Shown here: in pieces, positions 1 through 8,946 of the stretch | Numbering within the stretch: the stretch's first letter is position 1 | Layout: every line of letters begins with the position of its first letter | Source of the DNA: Oceanispirochaeta sp. M1 | GTDB taxonomy: Bacteria > Spirochaetota > Spirochaetia > DSM-2461 | NCBI RefSeq assembly: GCF_003346715.1 | Contig: NZ_QQPQ01000006.1 | Location: forward strand, 62,001 to 126,000 | Direction of reading: 5' to 3' | Length of the DNA: 64,000 nucleotides | Position numbers and translations under genes: made by a program | The notes under the pieces: generated by a model | The model's input: the letters and a program-made list of their open reading frames with translations, nothing else | What the model was told of the DNA's origin: nothing | The model's database searches: none

Positions 1-68
1 CCTTCAGAAAAAATGAAGGTAGTCACAATTGTAAAAAGAATCATCAACAGTTTATATTTGCTTTTCAT
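1..68 (-). CDS. Secreted protein, N-terminal start only (runs off window)
   Basis: Only the first 22 or so codons are in the window. They read as a typical signal peptide: M-K-S-K-Y-K followed by a hydrophobic stretch (LLMILFTIVTTFIF) and a possible S-E cleavage region. A ribosome-binding site (GGGAAC) lies just upstream of the ATG. The gene starts 19 bases after the stop of the ABC transporter ATPase and reads in the same direction, so a periplasmic substrate-binding protein of that transporter is the natural guess. Nothing of the mature protein is visible, so this rests on context alone. Confidence 0.5.
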   Translation of the reverse strand, partial: MKSKYKLLMILFTIVTTFIFSE

Positions 69-87
69 ACTTGTTCCCATTCATTTT

Positions 88-1059
88 TTATATTGATTTG
101 TCCTGGTCTTCGGGGAACTGGAAATACTCTTTTAGAACAATATCCAATGGATTCCCGGGTGATAGATTTTCTTCTGATGAGTATACTTCCAGATGAGAAT
201 CTTTCACTCTGATAATGTATTTATAGAATCTTCCATTGAAGAATCGCTGTTCCACGATGGCGCTGCCCCTGGCATTTTCTCTTATATCCAAATCCTCGGG
301 GCGGCAATAGACCTTATTTTCTTCATCTAATTGAAAGTAATCGTAACACTCCCTGGGAATGCAGTTTACCTTTCCTAAGAATTGGGCCCCTTTCAGAGTT
401 CGGGGTTTTCGGTATAGCTGTTCTGCCGCACCGAAGTCCTTCACTTCCCCCTCCATCAGTAGGGCAATGGTATCGGAAAGCATCATGGCCTCTTCCTGAT
501 CATGGGTCACAGAAATGAGGGTCAGGTTGAATTCCTGCTGAATCCTCCTCAATAACCGGGCTGTATCACTTTTCAGGTTTTTGTCCAGATTGGCAAAGGG
601 TTCATCCAGAAGTATCACCTGGGGATTGAGTACCAGAGCCCTCGCCAAGGCACAGCGCTGTTTTTCACCGCCCGACAGTTGACCCGGATAGGCGTCTAGA
701 TGATTGAGAATCCCCAGAGTGCCGGCGATCTCCTTCACCAATCGTTCAATTTCTTTCCGGGGTTTATGTCTGGCCTGCAATCCGAATGCAATGTTGTTGT
801 ATACAGACATGTAGGGGAATAGCTGATAATCCTGAAAGACCAGTACAGGGGATTGCCTGATATCTGAAGGATAGCTTACTGTTCCGCTGTCCGCTTCGAG
901 TATACCGGCCAGTATCTTCAAAAAAGTTGTTTTTCCCGCCCCCGATGGACCAAGCAATGAAAGGAATTCTCCCTTGGGAATATCCATATCAATGCTTTCC
1001 AGTATCATTTTATTTCCAAATCTTTTTGTCAGTTTTCTTACTTCAATATTTTTCTTCAT
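88..1059 (-). CDS. ABC transporter ATP-binding protein
   Basis: ATPase subunit of an importer, 323 residues. Walker A GPSGAGKT is at about 37-44, Q-loop Gln at 76, signature LSGGEKQR at 128-135, Walker B VILLDEP at 148-154 and H-loop His at 186. The C-terminal 100 residues look like the TOBE-type regulatory extension of the PotA/FbpC/CysA/ThiQ-like group, which import iron, sulfate, polyamines or thiamine. The substrate cannot be read from the ATPase. The next gene downstream encodes a secreted protein, and no permease is visible before the window ends. It follows a DUF1499 gene with a 41-base gap. Confidence 0.9.
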   Translation of the reverse strand: MKKNIEVRKLTKRFGNKMILESIDMDIPKGEFLSLLGPSGAGKTTFLKILAGILEADSGTVSYPSDIRQSPVLVFQDYQLFPYMSVYNNIAFGLQARHKPRKEIERLVKEIAGTLGILNHLDAYPGQLSGGEKQRCALARALVLNPQVILLDEPFANLDKNLKSDTARLLRRIQQEFNLTLISVTHDQEEAMMLSDTIALLMEGEVKDFGAAEQLYRKPRTLKGAQFLGKVNCIPRECYDYFQLDEENKVYCRPEDLDIRENARGSAIVEQRFFNGRFYKYIIRVKDSHLEVYSSEENLSPGNPLDIVLKEYFQFPEDQDKSI

Positions 1060-1100
1060 ACCTTTCTCTAAGGATCTGTATACTGTTCCATGATATCTAT

Positions 1101-1544
1101 TTATTTCAGCAGCTCTATTAAACTCTCATAACGTTCTCTATTCACTCCCATATCAGAATATCCAATCCTTGAAGCCGAACGAAAATGAATAACTGCCGCC
1201 TGTTCATCAAAATAGAATTCCAGATCATCGTTGTACTTCATTTTAGTGCTGGTGTTTACAGCATGGATATAGTTATTCTCTTCTTTGACAATTCTGATAT
1301 TTCCATAGGCATTCAGGGCCTGTTTAATTTTCTCTTTTGATTCATTCAAGTCTCCCTTGAATGGGATTGGAGCGACCTTTTTTTCAGGATCATCACTTTG
1401 GCTGGATACAGCATTAGGGGATTTAGGCATGGGAGCCAGTTTTCCCTGGTTTACACCCAGATTTGAGGGAGTTTTAATATTTTTTACCATCATTACGATT
1501 GCCATAAGAGCAATCAGAGCTAGAATCACCAGTAATAATTTCAT
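1101..1544 (-). CDS. DUF1499 family membrane-anchored protein
   Basis: 147 residues. An N-terminal hydrophobic helix (about 1-21) is followed by a charged linker and a domain resembling DUF1499: FKGD near 62-65, a central YIHA segment, DDLEF, and the conserved tail RSASRIGYSDMGVNRERYE near the C-terminus. DUF1499 proteins have no established function. The ATG overlaps the stop codon of the upstream MarR regulator in an ATGA arrangement, so translation is probably coupled and the two are co-transcribed. It may be anchored in the inner membrane and face the periplasm. Confidence 0.75.
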   Translation of the reverse strand: MKLLLVILALIALMAIVMMVKNIKTPSNLGVNQGKLAPMPKSPNAVSSQSDDPEKKVAPIPFKGDLNESKEKIKQALNAYGNIRIVKEENNYIHAVNTSTKMKYNDDLEFYFDEQAAVIHFRSASRIGYSDMGVNRERYESLIELLK

Positions 1545-2005
1545 TTTTTAACCTCTTCTTTCTGTTTAATTTCTGCTTGTTCAAGGATCTCTCCCAGTTC
1601 ATCTAAGAGACATACATACTTCTGATACTGTTCCATATCCATATTTATATAATTCAGGAGAATCTCAGGAATTTTTATGGCATTATGCTTCAGCTCTCTG
1701 CCTTTCTCTGTTATTTTCACCCAAATCCGTCTGTTATCATCGGGATTCATTTCTCTATACAGATAACCAAGGATCTCCAGACGCTTTACAATCGGGGTGA
1801 GAGTTCCGGTCTTCAAGTCCAGCCGTCTTCCCAGTTCTTTAAAATCAATATCATCTTCTTCCCACATCACAAGCATAGTCACATACTGGGGATATGTAAT
1901 GTTCAGGGATTCCAGGATAGGCTGATATAACCTGATCATTGTTCGGGACGATTTATACAGGCGGAAACAGATCTGATTATCCAGCCTGAGGGCTTTGTCA
2001 TTCAT
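1541..2005 (-). CDS. MarR family regulator, OhrR-like
   Basis: 154-residue winged-helix regulator. The N-terminus (NQICFRLYKSSRTMIRLYQP) matches the OhrR subgroup of MarR proteins, including the Cys near position 13 that in OhrR senses organic peroxides. Downstream are the recognition-helix region (LDLKTGTLTPIVKRLE) and the wing (DDNRRIWVKITEKG). The gene lies 8 bases after a disulfide-reductase-type flavoprotein and overlaps a DUF1499 gene by 4 bases, so it probably controls its own operon. A peroxide or thiol-stress role is inferred from the Cys and the neighbouring reductase; no Ohr peroxidase gene is in view. Confidence 0.85.
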   Translation of the reverse strand: MNDKALRLDNQICFRLYKSSRTMIRLYQPILESLNITYPQYVTMLVMWEEDDIDFKELGRRLDLKTGTLTPIVKRLEILGYLYREMNPDDNRRIWVKITEKGRELKHNAIKIPEILLNYINMDMEQYQKYVCLLDELGEILEQAEIKQKEEVKK

Positions 2006-2013
2006 ATCTGATC

Positions 2014-3402
2014 CTACTTCCTGAACAGTTTAACAAGTGGGTGGTTTAGAATATTGTCCACCATAACTCTTTTTCCAATTTTGGAGAAAACTTCACTGTA
2101 AGTGGGGTAGGGATGGATTACTGATCCCATTTTAGCAAAATTAATCCCTCTGGTTTTTAAAAGCTGTGCCTCTCCAATCAGCTCACCAGCCCGGTCCGCC
2201 AGAATCGAAATTCCCAGAATCTTGCCCTTTCTATTCAGGATAACCTTCATTTTTTCTATGGTTTGGCCTCCTGTCATGGCACGGTCAAGCTGATTGAAAT
2301 CGTAGTCATATATTCGAATGGAGTCACCGTGAGATTCTCTTGCTTCCGCTTCGGTCATCCCGGCCCGGGCAATTTCGGGTTCTGTAAAAGTTACCCATGC
2401 AACATGGTCATAGTTTATTTTCCGCTTGAAAGGAAGTATGGCATTCTGTGTAGCCAGAATACCCTGGGCATTGGCCATGTGGGAGAACTGATAGGGACCT
2501 GCAACATCCCCTATGGCATAAATTTTTGTCTGACTGGTCTGCAGACGGGAGTTGACCTCTATACCTTTCTTATTATATCTGATTCCCGCTTTATCCAGTT
2601 CCAGTCCATCCATATTGGGTTTCCGTCCGATTGCAACAAGAAGAGAATCTGCCTTTATGGTCTGCTCTGTACCATCTTTTTCATAGCGCAGGGCAATCTG
2701 ATCTTCCGATCGGGTAACCTGAGTGGCTTTGGCTCCAAGATGAAGTTTCACACCTTCCTCTGCCAAACATTTTTGTATAGCGAGAGAGAACTCCATCTCT
2801 TCCCTGAAGATTAGAACAGGCATCATCTCAACAATCTGAACCTCAGTACCCAGTCTGCTGACAGCCTGAGCCATCTCAATTCCTATAGCTCCGCCCCCCA
2901 GGATGATAAGACTTTCGGGAAGTCTCTCCAGTTCGAATATGTTCTCATTTGTGAGGTAGGAGACTGAATCCAGTCCATCGATGGGAGGGACAAAGGGGGA
3001 TGAGCCTGTGGAGATGATATATTTCTTACCTTTTATTTCCCTGTCTCCCACCAGTACTGTCCGGGAATCCTTAAAGCTGGCCTCTCCCTGAAGGTACTCT
3101 ATTCCGGATCTAGAGAGTGCTTCCGGTGTTTCATGAGAGTAGATCTTATCTCTTACTGCATGAACATGGTCCAGAGCAGTTTTACTGTCATAGGAATACT
3201 CTTTGACTTCATTTCTGACAGTGAAAACTTTTTTGGCTTCATGAATCAGGGCCTTACTGGGAATACAGCCGGACCAGGTACACTCTCCCCCCGGTTTGTT
3301 TTTATCTATTAGAAGTACTTTTTTCCCGAAACCTGCAGCGGTGACGGCTGAGGTAATACCACCGGAACCTGCTCCGATAACAACAACATCATATATATCC
3401 AT
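2014..3402 (-). CDS. Pyridine nucleotide-disulfide oxidoreductase (dihydrolipoamide dehydrogenase/mercuric reductase-like)
   Basis: About 462 residues from the ATG at 3402, chosen because AGAGGA sits 8-9 bases upstream; an in-frame ATG 12 codons earlier lacks this. The FAD-binding GAGSGG is near 10-15. The redox pair C41-T-W-S-G-C46 has the CX4C spacing of the class I family, but with a TWSG insert instead of the usual LNVG. The NAD-binding GGGAIGIEMAQ is mid-protein, and the C-terminal HPYPTYSE matches the His-Glu catalytic motif (HPHPTxSE). It is the first gene of a minus-strand operon with an OhrR-like regulator. No lipoyl-complex genes are nearby, so a role in thiol or metal redox is as likely as 2-oxoacid metabolism. 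Confidence 0.85.
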   Translation of the reverse strand: MDIYDVVVIGAGSGGITSAVTAAGFGKKVLLIDKNKPGGECTWSGCIPSKALIHEAKKVFTVRNEVKEYSYDSKTALDHVHAVRDKIYSHETPEALSRSGIEYLQGEASFKDSRTVLVGDREIKGKKYIISTGSSPFVPPIDGLDSVSYLTNENIFELERLPESLIILGGGAIGIEMAQAVSRLGTEVQIVEMMPVLIFREEMEFSLAIQKCLAEEGVKLHLGAKATQVTRSEDQIALRYEKDGTEQTIKADSLLVAIGRKPNMDGLELDKAGIRYNKKGIEVNSRLQTSQTKIYAIGDVAGPYQFSHMANAQGILATQNAILPFKRKINYDHVAWVTFTEPEIARAGMTEAEARESHGDSIRIYDYDFNQLDRAMTGGQTIEKMKVILNRKGKILGISILADRAGELIGEAQLLKTRGINFAKMGSVIHPYPTYSEVFSKIGKRVMVDNILNHPLVKLFRK

Positions 3403-3530
3403 AATTATTTTCCTCTCATAATGATCGTGCAAGATCAATCGTGTAAGATAAATAATAGTTCATAGATCAATGCCTGTCAAGAAATTGATTTGAAATAAGA
3501 TAAAAATTATTATTGTTTATTTAAGCTTTC

Positions 3531-4163
3531 CTATTTTAAAATAAAACGTATGGGATAACGGTAGCGGACTGCTACTTTTGTGCCGTTTGATTCTGCTGGA
3601 GAACATCTGACTCCCTCCAGAGCCTGAATGGCTGCATCTGCAAAACCATGACCGGGGTCTTTGAGTATTACAACCTTTCTAATCAGGCCTGTACTGTCAA
3701 TATAGAGTTCCGCATACACAATTCCTTCAATTCCCTGCCTATGGGCCATGGGAGGGTACACAATTCTGCCCTGTACCTCATCTGAAGGTATGACGGGAAT
3801 TACTGATATTTTATGCTGAGGGAGGTATATAGGCTCAACGTAGACAACAGTCTCTACCACCTGGCTGACAAGTTCTATCTCTTCATCAACTTCAATAATG
3901 ATCTCTGAAGCAGCAGGCTGCTCGTTTACCACAATCACTTTTTTTTCGGGTTCAATCCTGGGTGGCGGGGGTGGGATATATTCCATTATATCCACAAGCT
4001 TTATTATCTCTGCATCCCTGATTTCCTCTTCCTCTCTTACAGGAAGAGAGAATCTCAAATACAGAAGAAAGGCAATGTGTATAAGAGCAACCGCTGCAAA
4101 TATTGAAAAGCGGATTAACCTTGCAGAGTCCAATTTTTTTAAGATGTTCTGTCTATCTTTCAT
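3531..4163 (-). CDS. TonB family energy-transducing protein
   Basis: 210 residues: a cytoplasmic N-terminus, one transmembrane helix at about 17-37 (IRFSIFAAVALIHIAFLLYL), a proline run (PPPPPRIEP) followed by acidic periplasmic linker, and a C-terminal TonB domain with GIEGIVYAELYIDSTGLIRK and a final RYRYPIRFIL strand. TonB passes energy from the ExbB/ExbD proton channel to outer-membrane receptors. Its ATG overlaps the stop of the upstream ExbD-like gene by 4 bases, and the whole set reads from a TonB-dependent receptor, so this is probably a dedicated TonB for that receptor. Confidence 0.9.
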   Translation of the reverse strand: MKDRQNILKKLDSARLIRFSIFAAVALIHIAFLLYLRFSLPVREEEEIRDAEIIKLVDIMEYIPPPPPRIEPEKKVIVVNEQPAASEIIIEVDEEIELVSQVVETVVYVEPIYLPQHKISVIPVIPSDEVQGRIVYPPMAHRQGIEGIVYAELYIDSTGLIRKVVILKDPGHGFADAAIQALEGVRCSPAESNGTKVAVRYRYPIRFILK

Positions 4164-4564
4164 AGATCCTCTTTAACAACAAAGCTGACAACGCGATGCT
4201 GCAGTGTCTGGAGGATCTTTATGACATGTTCCACATCTTTATAAGCTGTCCGTCTGTCGGCCAGAATATGGATTCTGGTGTCGGCCTGTTCCAGGAAGGC
4301 ATCAACAATGATGTTCTCAAGTTCTGTAGACGATACATTGTGTCCGTCTACCAAGACTGCACCGTCCTGCTGTATCCAGATTTCAAGCTGATGATCCGCT
4401 TCAGTTCTCTCAATCTGACTGGCCTCGGGGTACTCAATTTTGACTTCTTTTCTGTAATTAATAAGTGAGATAAGCATTATGAATATGAGAAGGAGAAATC
4501 CAATATCCGACATGGCGGATAGAGGGGCTGAGGGAGCTCTTCTCCGGCTTTCAATTTTAATCAG
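4160..4564 (-). CDS. ExbD/TolR family protein, second copy; probable CTG or ATT start
   Basis: Component of the ExbB-ExbD proton channel. The ATG at 4513 would begin the protein at MSDIGFLLLIF, inside the transmembrane helix and without the basic N-terminus that ExbD proteins need. Reading upstream in frame gives KIESRRRAPSAPLSAMSDIGF, the classic ExbD N-terminus. No ATG, GTG or TTG is present there, but GAAGGAG lies 6 bases before a CTG (4564-4562) and 9 before an ATT (4561-4559). The extended protein has about 134 residues, keeps the channel Asp (M-S-D-I), has one helix and a periplasmic domain, and overlaps the end of the first ExbD gene by up to 8 bases. Confidence 0.8.
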   Translation of the reverse strand: MIKIESRRRAPSAPLSAMSDIGFLLLIFIMLISLINYRKEVKIEYPEASQIERTEADHQLEIWIQQDGAVLVDGHNVSSTELENIIVDAFLEQADTRIHILADRRTAYKDVEHVIKILQTLQHRVVSFVVKEDL

Positions 4565-4973
4565 ACTGAACTCCTTCTTTCATGGTGGAGAAGGAGAAGT
4601 TTTCAACTTTTAACTTTCGTATCAGCTCAATGGTGCTTACAAAATTCTGGTATTCAGTCTCCGGATGAATCTTCAAAGAGAGTGTCAGGTTGGGATGTGA
4701 TTTGAGATTTTCTGTTACCAGGACTTCCAGGTCTTCCCCATTCAGAACCTGCTCTCCATAATAGAGTGCTCCTGAGGCATCCAAAGATACCTTTAATAGA
4801 TCTTCCCTCTGGATGATAAGGGGCTTATCCGTTGAAGGCAGGTTTAAAAGGAATCCAAAGTTGGTGTTAAAACCAGCTATCACAAGAAAATAGATGATCA
4901 GGAGAAAGCTGAGGTCATTGAGAGCCGCCATGGGATCATCAGCTTTTCTGGTAAAGAACTTTTTAAGCTTCAC
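4557..4973 (-). CDS. ExbD/TolR family biopolymer transport protein, first copy
   Basis: 138 residues. A short basic N-terminus (MKLKKFFTRKADD) precedes a single transmembrane helix (about 18-37) that carries the conserved Asp in N-D-L-S-F-L-L, the residue that carries protons in ExbD/TolR/MotB-type stators. A periplasmic domain fills the rest. The gene starts 2 bases after the ExbB stop and ends overlapping the second ExbD gene. Two adjacent ExbD-type genes with one ExbB are known in several TonB systems; the two may form a mixed dimer. Confidence 0.9.
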   Translation of the reverse strand: MKLKKFFTRKADDPMAALNDLSFLLIIYFLVIAGFNTNFGFLLNLPSTDKPLIIQREDLLKVSLDASGALYYGEQVLNGEDLEVLVTENLKSHPNLTLSLKIHPETEYQNFVSTIELIRKLKVENFSFSTMKEGVQSD

Positions 4974-4975
4974 TG

Positions 4976-5614
4976 TCAGAGTTTTCCGGATTGTATGGTT
5001 AATGCTCCCACAATATCACTTGATGCTTTTGTGATATCTGCAGCAAAAGTATCCACACGGTGAGCCAGGATGTTATAACCCACAAGGGCAATAATGGCTA
5101 TTATCAAACCGAATACCGTGGTTAAAAGGGCTTCGTATATTCCGTTTGCTACCAGTTGGGCATTTACATCTGTCGCCTCGGCAATAGAGCGGAAGGCACC
5201 GATCATTCCCGATACGGTTCCCAGAAATCCTGTAAGGGGAGCTATTGAGGCCAGTGCCGAGAGGAAGTTAAACCCGTTTTCAAGCTTTCTTATCTGCTCC
5301 TGACCTTCTGCTTCCACAGCCTTTTCCATTCGGTGCTCACCATAGGGGGCATTTTTGAGAACCTCTTTCAGTATTCTTCCCGAAACATTTCTGGGCTTCA
5401 ACTGTGCAAGATAGGCATCTGCTTCTGTCAATTTTCCCTTCTCCGAGAAGTCAAGAATGTCTTTTCTTATGGTCTCAGTTTTTAAATCATGAATGAGGAT
5501 GTACAGTACCCTCTCCAGAATGAATCCTACAGTCAGTATCGAAAAAACGAGGAGAGGCCACATAAAAACCCCTCCCATCTCAAAAAAGCGGATAAGACTC
5601 CATTGTTCGGTCAT
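4976..5614 (-). CDS. ExbB/TolQ/MotA family proton channel protein
   Basis: 212 residues with three predicted membrane segments: near 13-35, in the 115-140 region, and near 155-180. The family signature is clear in NFLSALASIAPLTGFLGTVS and the following GMIGAFRSIAEA, which line the proton path. It partners the two ExbD proteins encoded immediately downstream to power the TonB protein. The ATG directly follows the stop codon of the lipoprotein gene upstream with no gap, implying coupled translation. ExbB fits better than MotA or TolQ because TonB and a TonB-dependent receptor share the operon. Confidence 0.92.
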   Translation of the reverse strand: MTEQWSLIRFFEMGGVFMWPLLVFSILTVGFILERVLYILIHDLKTETIRKDILDFSEKGKLTEADAYLAQLKPRNVSGRILKEVLKNAPYGEHRMEKAVEAEGQEQIRKLENGFNFLSALASIAPLTGFLGTVSGMIGAFRSIAEATDVNAQLVANGIYEALLTTVFGLIIAIIALVGYNILAHRVDTFAADITKASSDIVGALTIQSGKL

Positions 5615-6445
5615 TTATTGCTCCTGTATCTCTATTTGCGTAATAGAATCATTCCAAAGATATCTCCATCGGGAACATAAGAGAACAAGCTGCGAAGCTT
5701 CTTCATAATCTCTGAAAAGTGTCCCCGTATTTCGTATATCCTGAAATTCTTCAGGATAATAGTTTTCTGTATATACTGTATCCCACTGCAGTTCCTCATT
5801 TTTAAGATAACGTTCTTTTTTGCTCAAGGGACTCTCAGGCTCCGGAAAGTTTGTACTGAATCCGTAGATTTCCGGAAATAGGAAGGATTCCAGATCACTG
5901 ACGTAGTCCCTTGAGTAAAAGCCCTTTTTTTTATCCTGAAAAATATAATCATCCTCTGAGAGGGGAATGATCTCAGCCAGAGCTAAGGCGCGGTTCAGTC
6001 GGCGGTTTGCCATGTCTCTTGCCCGGTCATGATAGATTCTGTCTCTTTTAAAACGGATCTGTGCTGTCTTGACTGATAGTATCTGAGGTATTTCCACAAT
6101 CTCTATCCGCCACTTCGTTTTCTCAGTTCTCCTGAGTTTAAGGATACCCTGCAGTGCTGTTTCAGACTCGGTCCAGCCGTTGTACCAGTTGTAAAACAGA
6201 TGCAGCTCATCCGTATGGAAGATCCATTCACCCGAGTCCTCGAGGAAAGCCTCACCATGAACTTCAGCCTGATAGTCAAAGGGTAGTGTAAGGACAGCCT
6301 GATTTTTATCATCCACACTCAATGTCAGTGATCTCTTTCCCTGCGTATAGATCCAGTTTTCGGCATCTTCTGCGGTTGTGCATGAACTCATTACAAGGCA
6401 GATCAGAAGAACTCTAAAGAATTTTTTTTGCTTATATTTCATCAT
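5615..6445 (-). CDS. Lipoprotein of TonB operon, unknown function
   Basis: About 276 residues beginning M-M-K-Y-K-Q-K-K-F-F; either of two adjacent ATGs may be used, with AAGGAAACAG just upstream. The signal sequence ends in a lipobox (VMSSC), so the mature protein is probably lipid-anchored. The rest is rich in aromatic and charged residues (for example W-I-Y-T-Q-G-K-R-S, Y-N-W-Y-N-G-W-T-E-S) and does not resemble a family I know. Its place between the TonB-dependent receptor (8 bases upstream) and ExbB (0 bases downstream) suggests an accessory of substrate capture or receptor assembly. Confidence 0.7.
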   Translation of the reverse strand: MMKYKQKKFFRVLLICLVMSSCTTAEDAENWIYTQGKRSLTLSVDDKNQAVLTLPFDYQAEVHGEAFLEDSGEWIFHTDELHLFYNWYNGWTESETALQGILKLRRTEKTKWRIEIVEIPQILSVKTAQIRFKRDRIYHDRARDMANRRLNRALALAEIIPLSEDDYIFQDKKKGFYSRDYVSDLESFLFPEIYGFSTNFPEPESPLSKKERYLKNEELQWDTVYTENYYPEEFQDIRNTGTLFRDYEEASQLVLLCSRWRYLWNDSITQIEIQEQ

Positions 6446-6453
6446 CTGTTTCC

Positions 6454-8946
6454 TTAGTAGCTTACTTTCAAACCGAACGAGGGAATGGGTATTCCAACAT
6501 TGAAATCTGCCGATGTATCCGTGTTTTCTTCACCGGTGACAGAATTAAAGGATGAATTGGCAGATGGCTGATAAAGTTGGGCAAAAATGTCTTCTACAGC
6601 CACATACCACTCCCACTTGATTTTTGAATCAGCAGGATAGTAAGCATAGGCAATTCTCAAATCCACGGGGGCTGATATACCATCTCTCAATGTATCTGAA
6701 TAGCTGCTTGTCCTGCCGTACTGCTGAATCACTCTACCATCATATTCTACAGGATAGGTCGTGACATCTCCCACTTCCTGACGGGGTGCTCCTGATGCCA
6801 GCTGGCCAATCACCGAAAAGGTCCATCCAGGTTGGAATCGCCAGTTCAGAACCAGATTCAGATTATGGAATCTGTGATAGTAGGGAAAATACCACTCATC
6901 CATAGGCTCTCCGCCGGAAAGCTGTATTGATTCACTCTCACTGCCTGTATTTGATGGATTGTGGAAGCGGGCCCAAATAAATGAATACGTAAGATAACCG
7001 TCCCAGTTGCGGCTTATTTTTTTCTGCAGCATAAAATCGAATCCTGCTGCATGACCACTCCCATCTGTATTGTAGTAGTATCGGGTTTCCCCCTCAGCTT
7101 CATCACTGCTCAGAACAAGGCGGTTCAGGTAGTACTTGTAATAGCCTTCCAGTTTAAATTTCCATATATCGTTCCATAGAAATTCAAGCCCCAGAACATT
7201 GAAAAGCGCTCTGTCAGGTGACATCTCCCAATCTGATGTACCATACTCTTCTTCAAGAAGCTCTGCTGTCATAGGCATATAAGAAAACAATCCGGAACCC
7301 AGAGAGAGGTTGATTTCATCAAAATACCTGCCATCTTTCTGGGCTGTATAAGTCATATTTCCCCTTGGATTAACCAGGGGAAGGGCATTCATTTTAAAAT
7401 CATCGTTCCAGATATAGTAGAATTCGGATCTGACTCCCAATTCAGTTTTCAGTCTGGATTGTTCATTCCCCGTCTCCCAGATAAGGAATCCGGCTGTATT
7501 CAATGATTTATTGTCCTCGACATCAGTCTTAATATCCATTTGTTTGAGACTTAGATTTCCAGCGCTGTCATCTGTGACCCAGAGCTGAAAATCAGAGGAC
7601 TGTGATGTCTTTGAAAATACTGTTTCGGCCCCAGCGGCTATGATATGAGAATTTCCCAGGAGATATTCACCGTTTAATTTAGCTTGAGCCTGCCGGCTGT
7701 CAGTATCGCTGATCCCTCTATTTTCCAGTCCGTCTATTGTGTAGGCATCTCCAGAGCTGAGTCCATATAGATCCCCGTATTTTTCTAAAAACTCATCACT
7801 GTAATACATGGTCCCTGAATTGGAGGTATAAAACTCCATATCCATAATATTCCAGTTATATCCGCCTAGAAGTTCTATATGAGTCTTCTCTCCCGGTGAC
7901 CAATCCATCCCCCCCGAGAGAAAGGCATTTGTATAATTGTAATCAAACATAATGTCTGTGGAATAGGATTCGCGATCGGCTACCGTATCCATTCCCACTC
8001 CGTCACTTCCATAAAATCCATTCATGTAGAGCTCCACTGAGCTTCCCGGTTTATAGAAGACTTTGGTATAGAAATCCCTGATATAGGGGAGGGTTGTTAT
8101 CTGTTCTGTCATTTCCGGGTAAATGAGTCTGATTGAATCAAGATAGGTAATCTTACCCCCCGCAAGGAGCCCCCCCTGTCTACCAAGGGGTGTCTGGATA
8201 AAGAGGTCTGTGGAGGTAGTTGATAGAGCTCCGTCAATTCTCAGTTCCGGTTCGTCCGGTGTGATGGTCGTAATCTCCAGGAGCCCGGACATGGCCCTGC
8301 CGTAACGTGCCGAATAAACTCCGTTGGAAAGCTTGGCCGAATCAACCATATTGGGATTGAAGATGGAGTAAGCTCCTCCCCAGTGAAAGGGATAGGTGAC
8401 ATAAAATCCATCAAGGGTGGCTGCCATTTCATCAGGATATCCACCTCGGATTGAGGGTCTTGCGTTCCAGCTGGAAGTATAGCCCACACCGGGAAGTGTC
8501 TTGATGGTGCTCATCACATCCTCTACGATCCCGATATTGGCGGTTGTATCCATCTCCTCTTTATCCATGACAACAGAGACGCCAACTTCTTCATCACTCT
8601 TTCCAATGATCTTTCTCTCTACGACAAGTTCCTCTCCCTCTATGATACCGTTGAGTATTAATTCAACATCCAGAGATTTCTGGTCGGGACTGAGGGTGAT
8701 TCTCCGGCTGTCATAGCCTGGATAAACAATGGTCAGGACGATTCTCTGCATATCATCAGGAATCTCTATATTTCCCTTTCCATTAAAATCAGTATAGACG
8801 CTGCCTTCGAGACCGGGGATCTGAAGTAATGCCCCTTCCAGGGGAATTTCAAGATCACGGTCGGTCACCGAGATAATCAGATCATAGGAAAAAAGAACTG
8901 TCAGCTGAGAAAACAGCATAAAGAGCGTCATTAAGCGGGATTTCAT
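6454..8946 (-). CDS. TonB-dependent outer membrane receptor
   Basis: About 830 residues from the ATG at 8946, chosen because AAAGGAAG lies upstream and a signal peptide (MKSRLMTLFMLFSQLTVLFS) follows directly; an ATG 11 codons earlier would bury it. A carboxypeptidase-regulatory-like beta domain (about 20-100, with GALLQIPGLEG and DFNGKG) precedes the plug (ARPSIRGGYPDEMAATLDGF) and a long barrel that ends in an aromatic-rich strand (IPIPSFGLKVSY). This architecture is typical of receptors for large or oligomeric nutrients as well as siderophores; the substrate is not evident. First gene of the TonB/ExbB/ExbD operon. Confidence 0.9.
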   Translation of the reverse strand: MKSRLMTLFMLFSQLTVLFSYDLIISVTDRDLEIPLEGALLQIPGLEGSVYTDFNGKGNIEIPDDMQRIVLTIVYPGYDSRRITLSPDQKSLDVELILNGIIEGEELVVERKIIGKSDEEVGVSVVMDKEEMDTTANIGIVEDVMSTIKTLPGVGYTSSWNARPSIRGGYPDEMAATLDGFYVTYPFHWGGAYSIFNPNMVDSAKLSNGVYSARYGRAMSGLLEITTITPDEPELRIDGALSTTSTDLFIQTPLGRQGGLLAGGKITYLDSIRLIYPEMTEQITTLPYIRDFYTKVFYKPGSSVELYMNGFYGSDGVGMDTVADRESYSTDIMFDYNYTNAFLSGGMDWSPGEKTHIELLGGYNWNIMDMEFYTSNSGTMYYSDEFLEKYGDLYGLSSGDAYTIDGLENRGISDTDSRQAQAKLNGEYLLGNSHIIAAGAETVFSKTSQSSDFQLWVTDDSAGNLSLKQMDIKTDVEDNKSLNTAGFLIWETGNEQSRLKTELGVRSEFYYIWNDDFKMNALPLVNPRGNMTYTAQKDGRYFDEINLSLGSGLFSYMPMTAELLEEEYGTSDWEMSPDRALFNVLGLEFLWNDIWKFKLEGYYKYYLNRLVLSSDEAEGETRYYYNTDGSGHAAGFDFMLQKKISRNWDGYLTYSFIWARFHNPSNTGSESESIQLSGGEPMDEWYFPYYHRFHNLNLVLNWRFQPGWTFSVIGQLASGAPRQEVGDVTTYPVEYDGRVIQQYGRTSSYSDTLRDGISAPVDLRIAYAYYPADSKIKWEWYVAVEDIFAQLYQPSANSSFNSVTGEENTDTSADFNVGIPIPSFGLKVSY

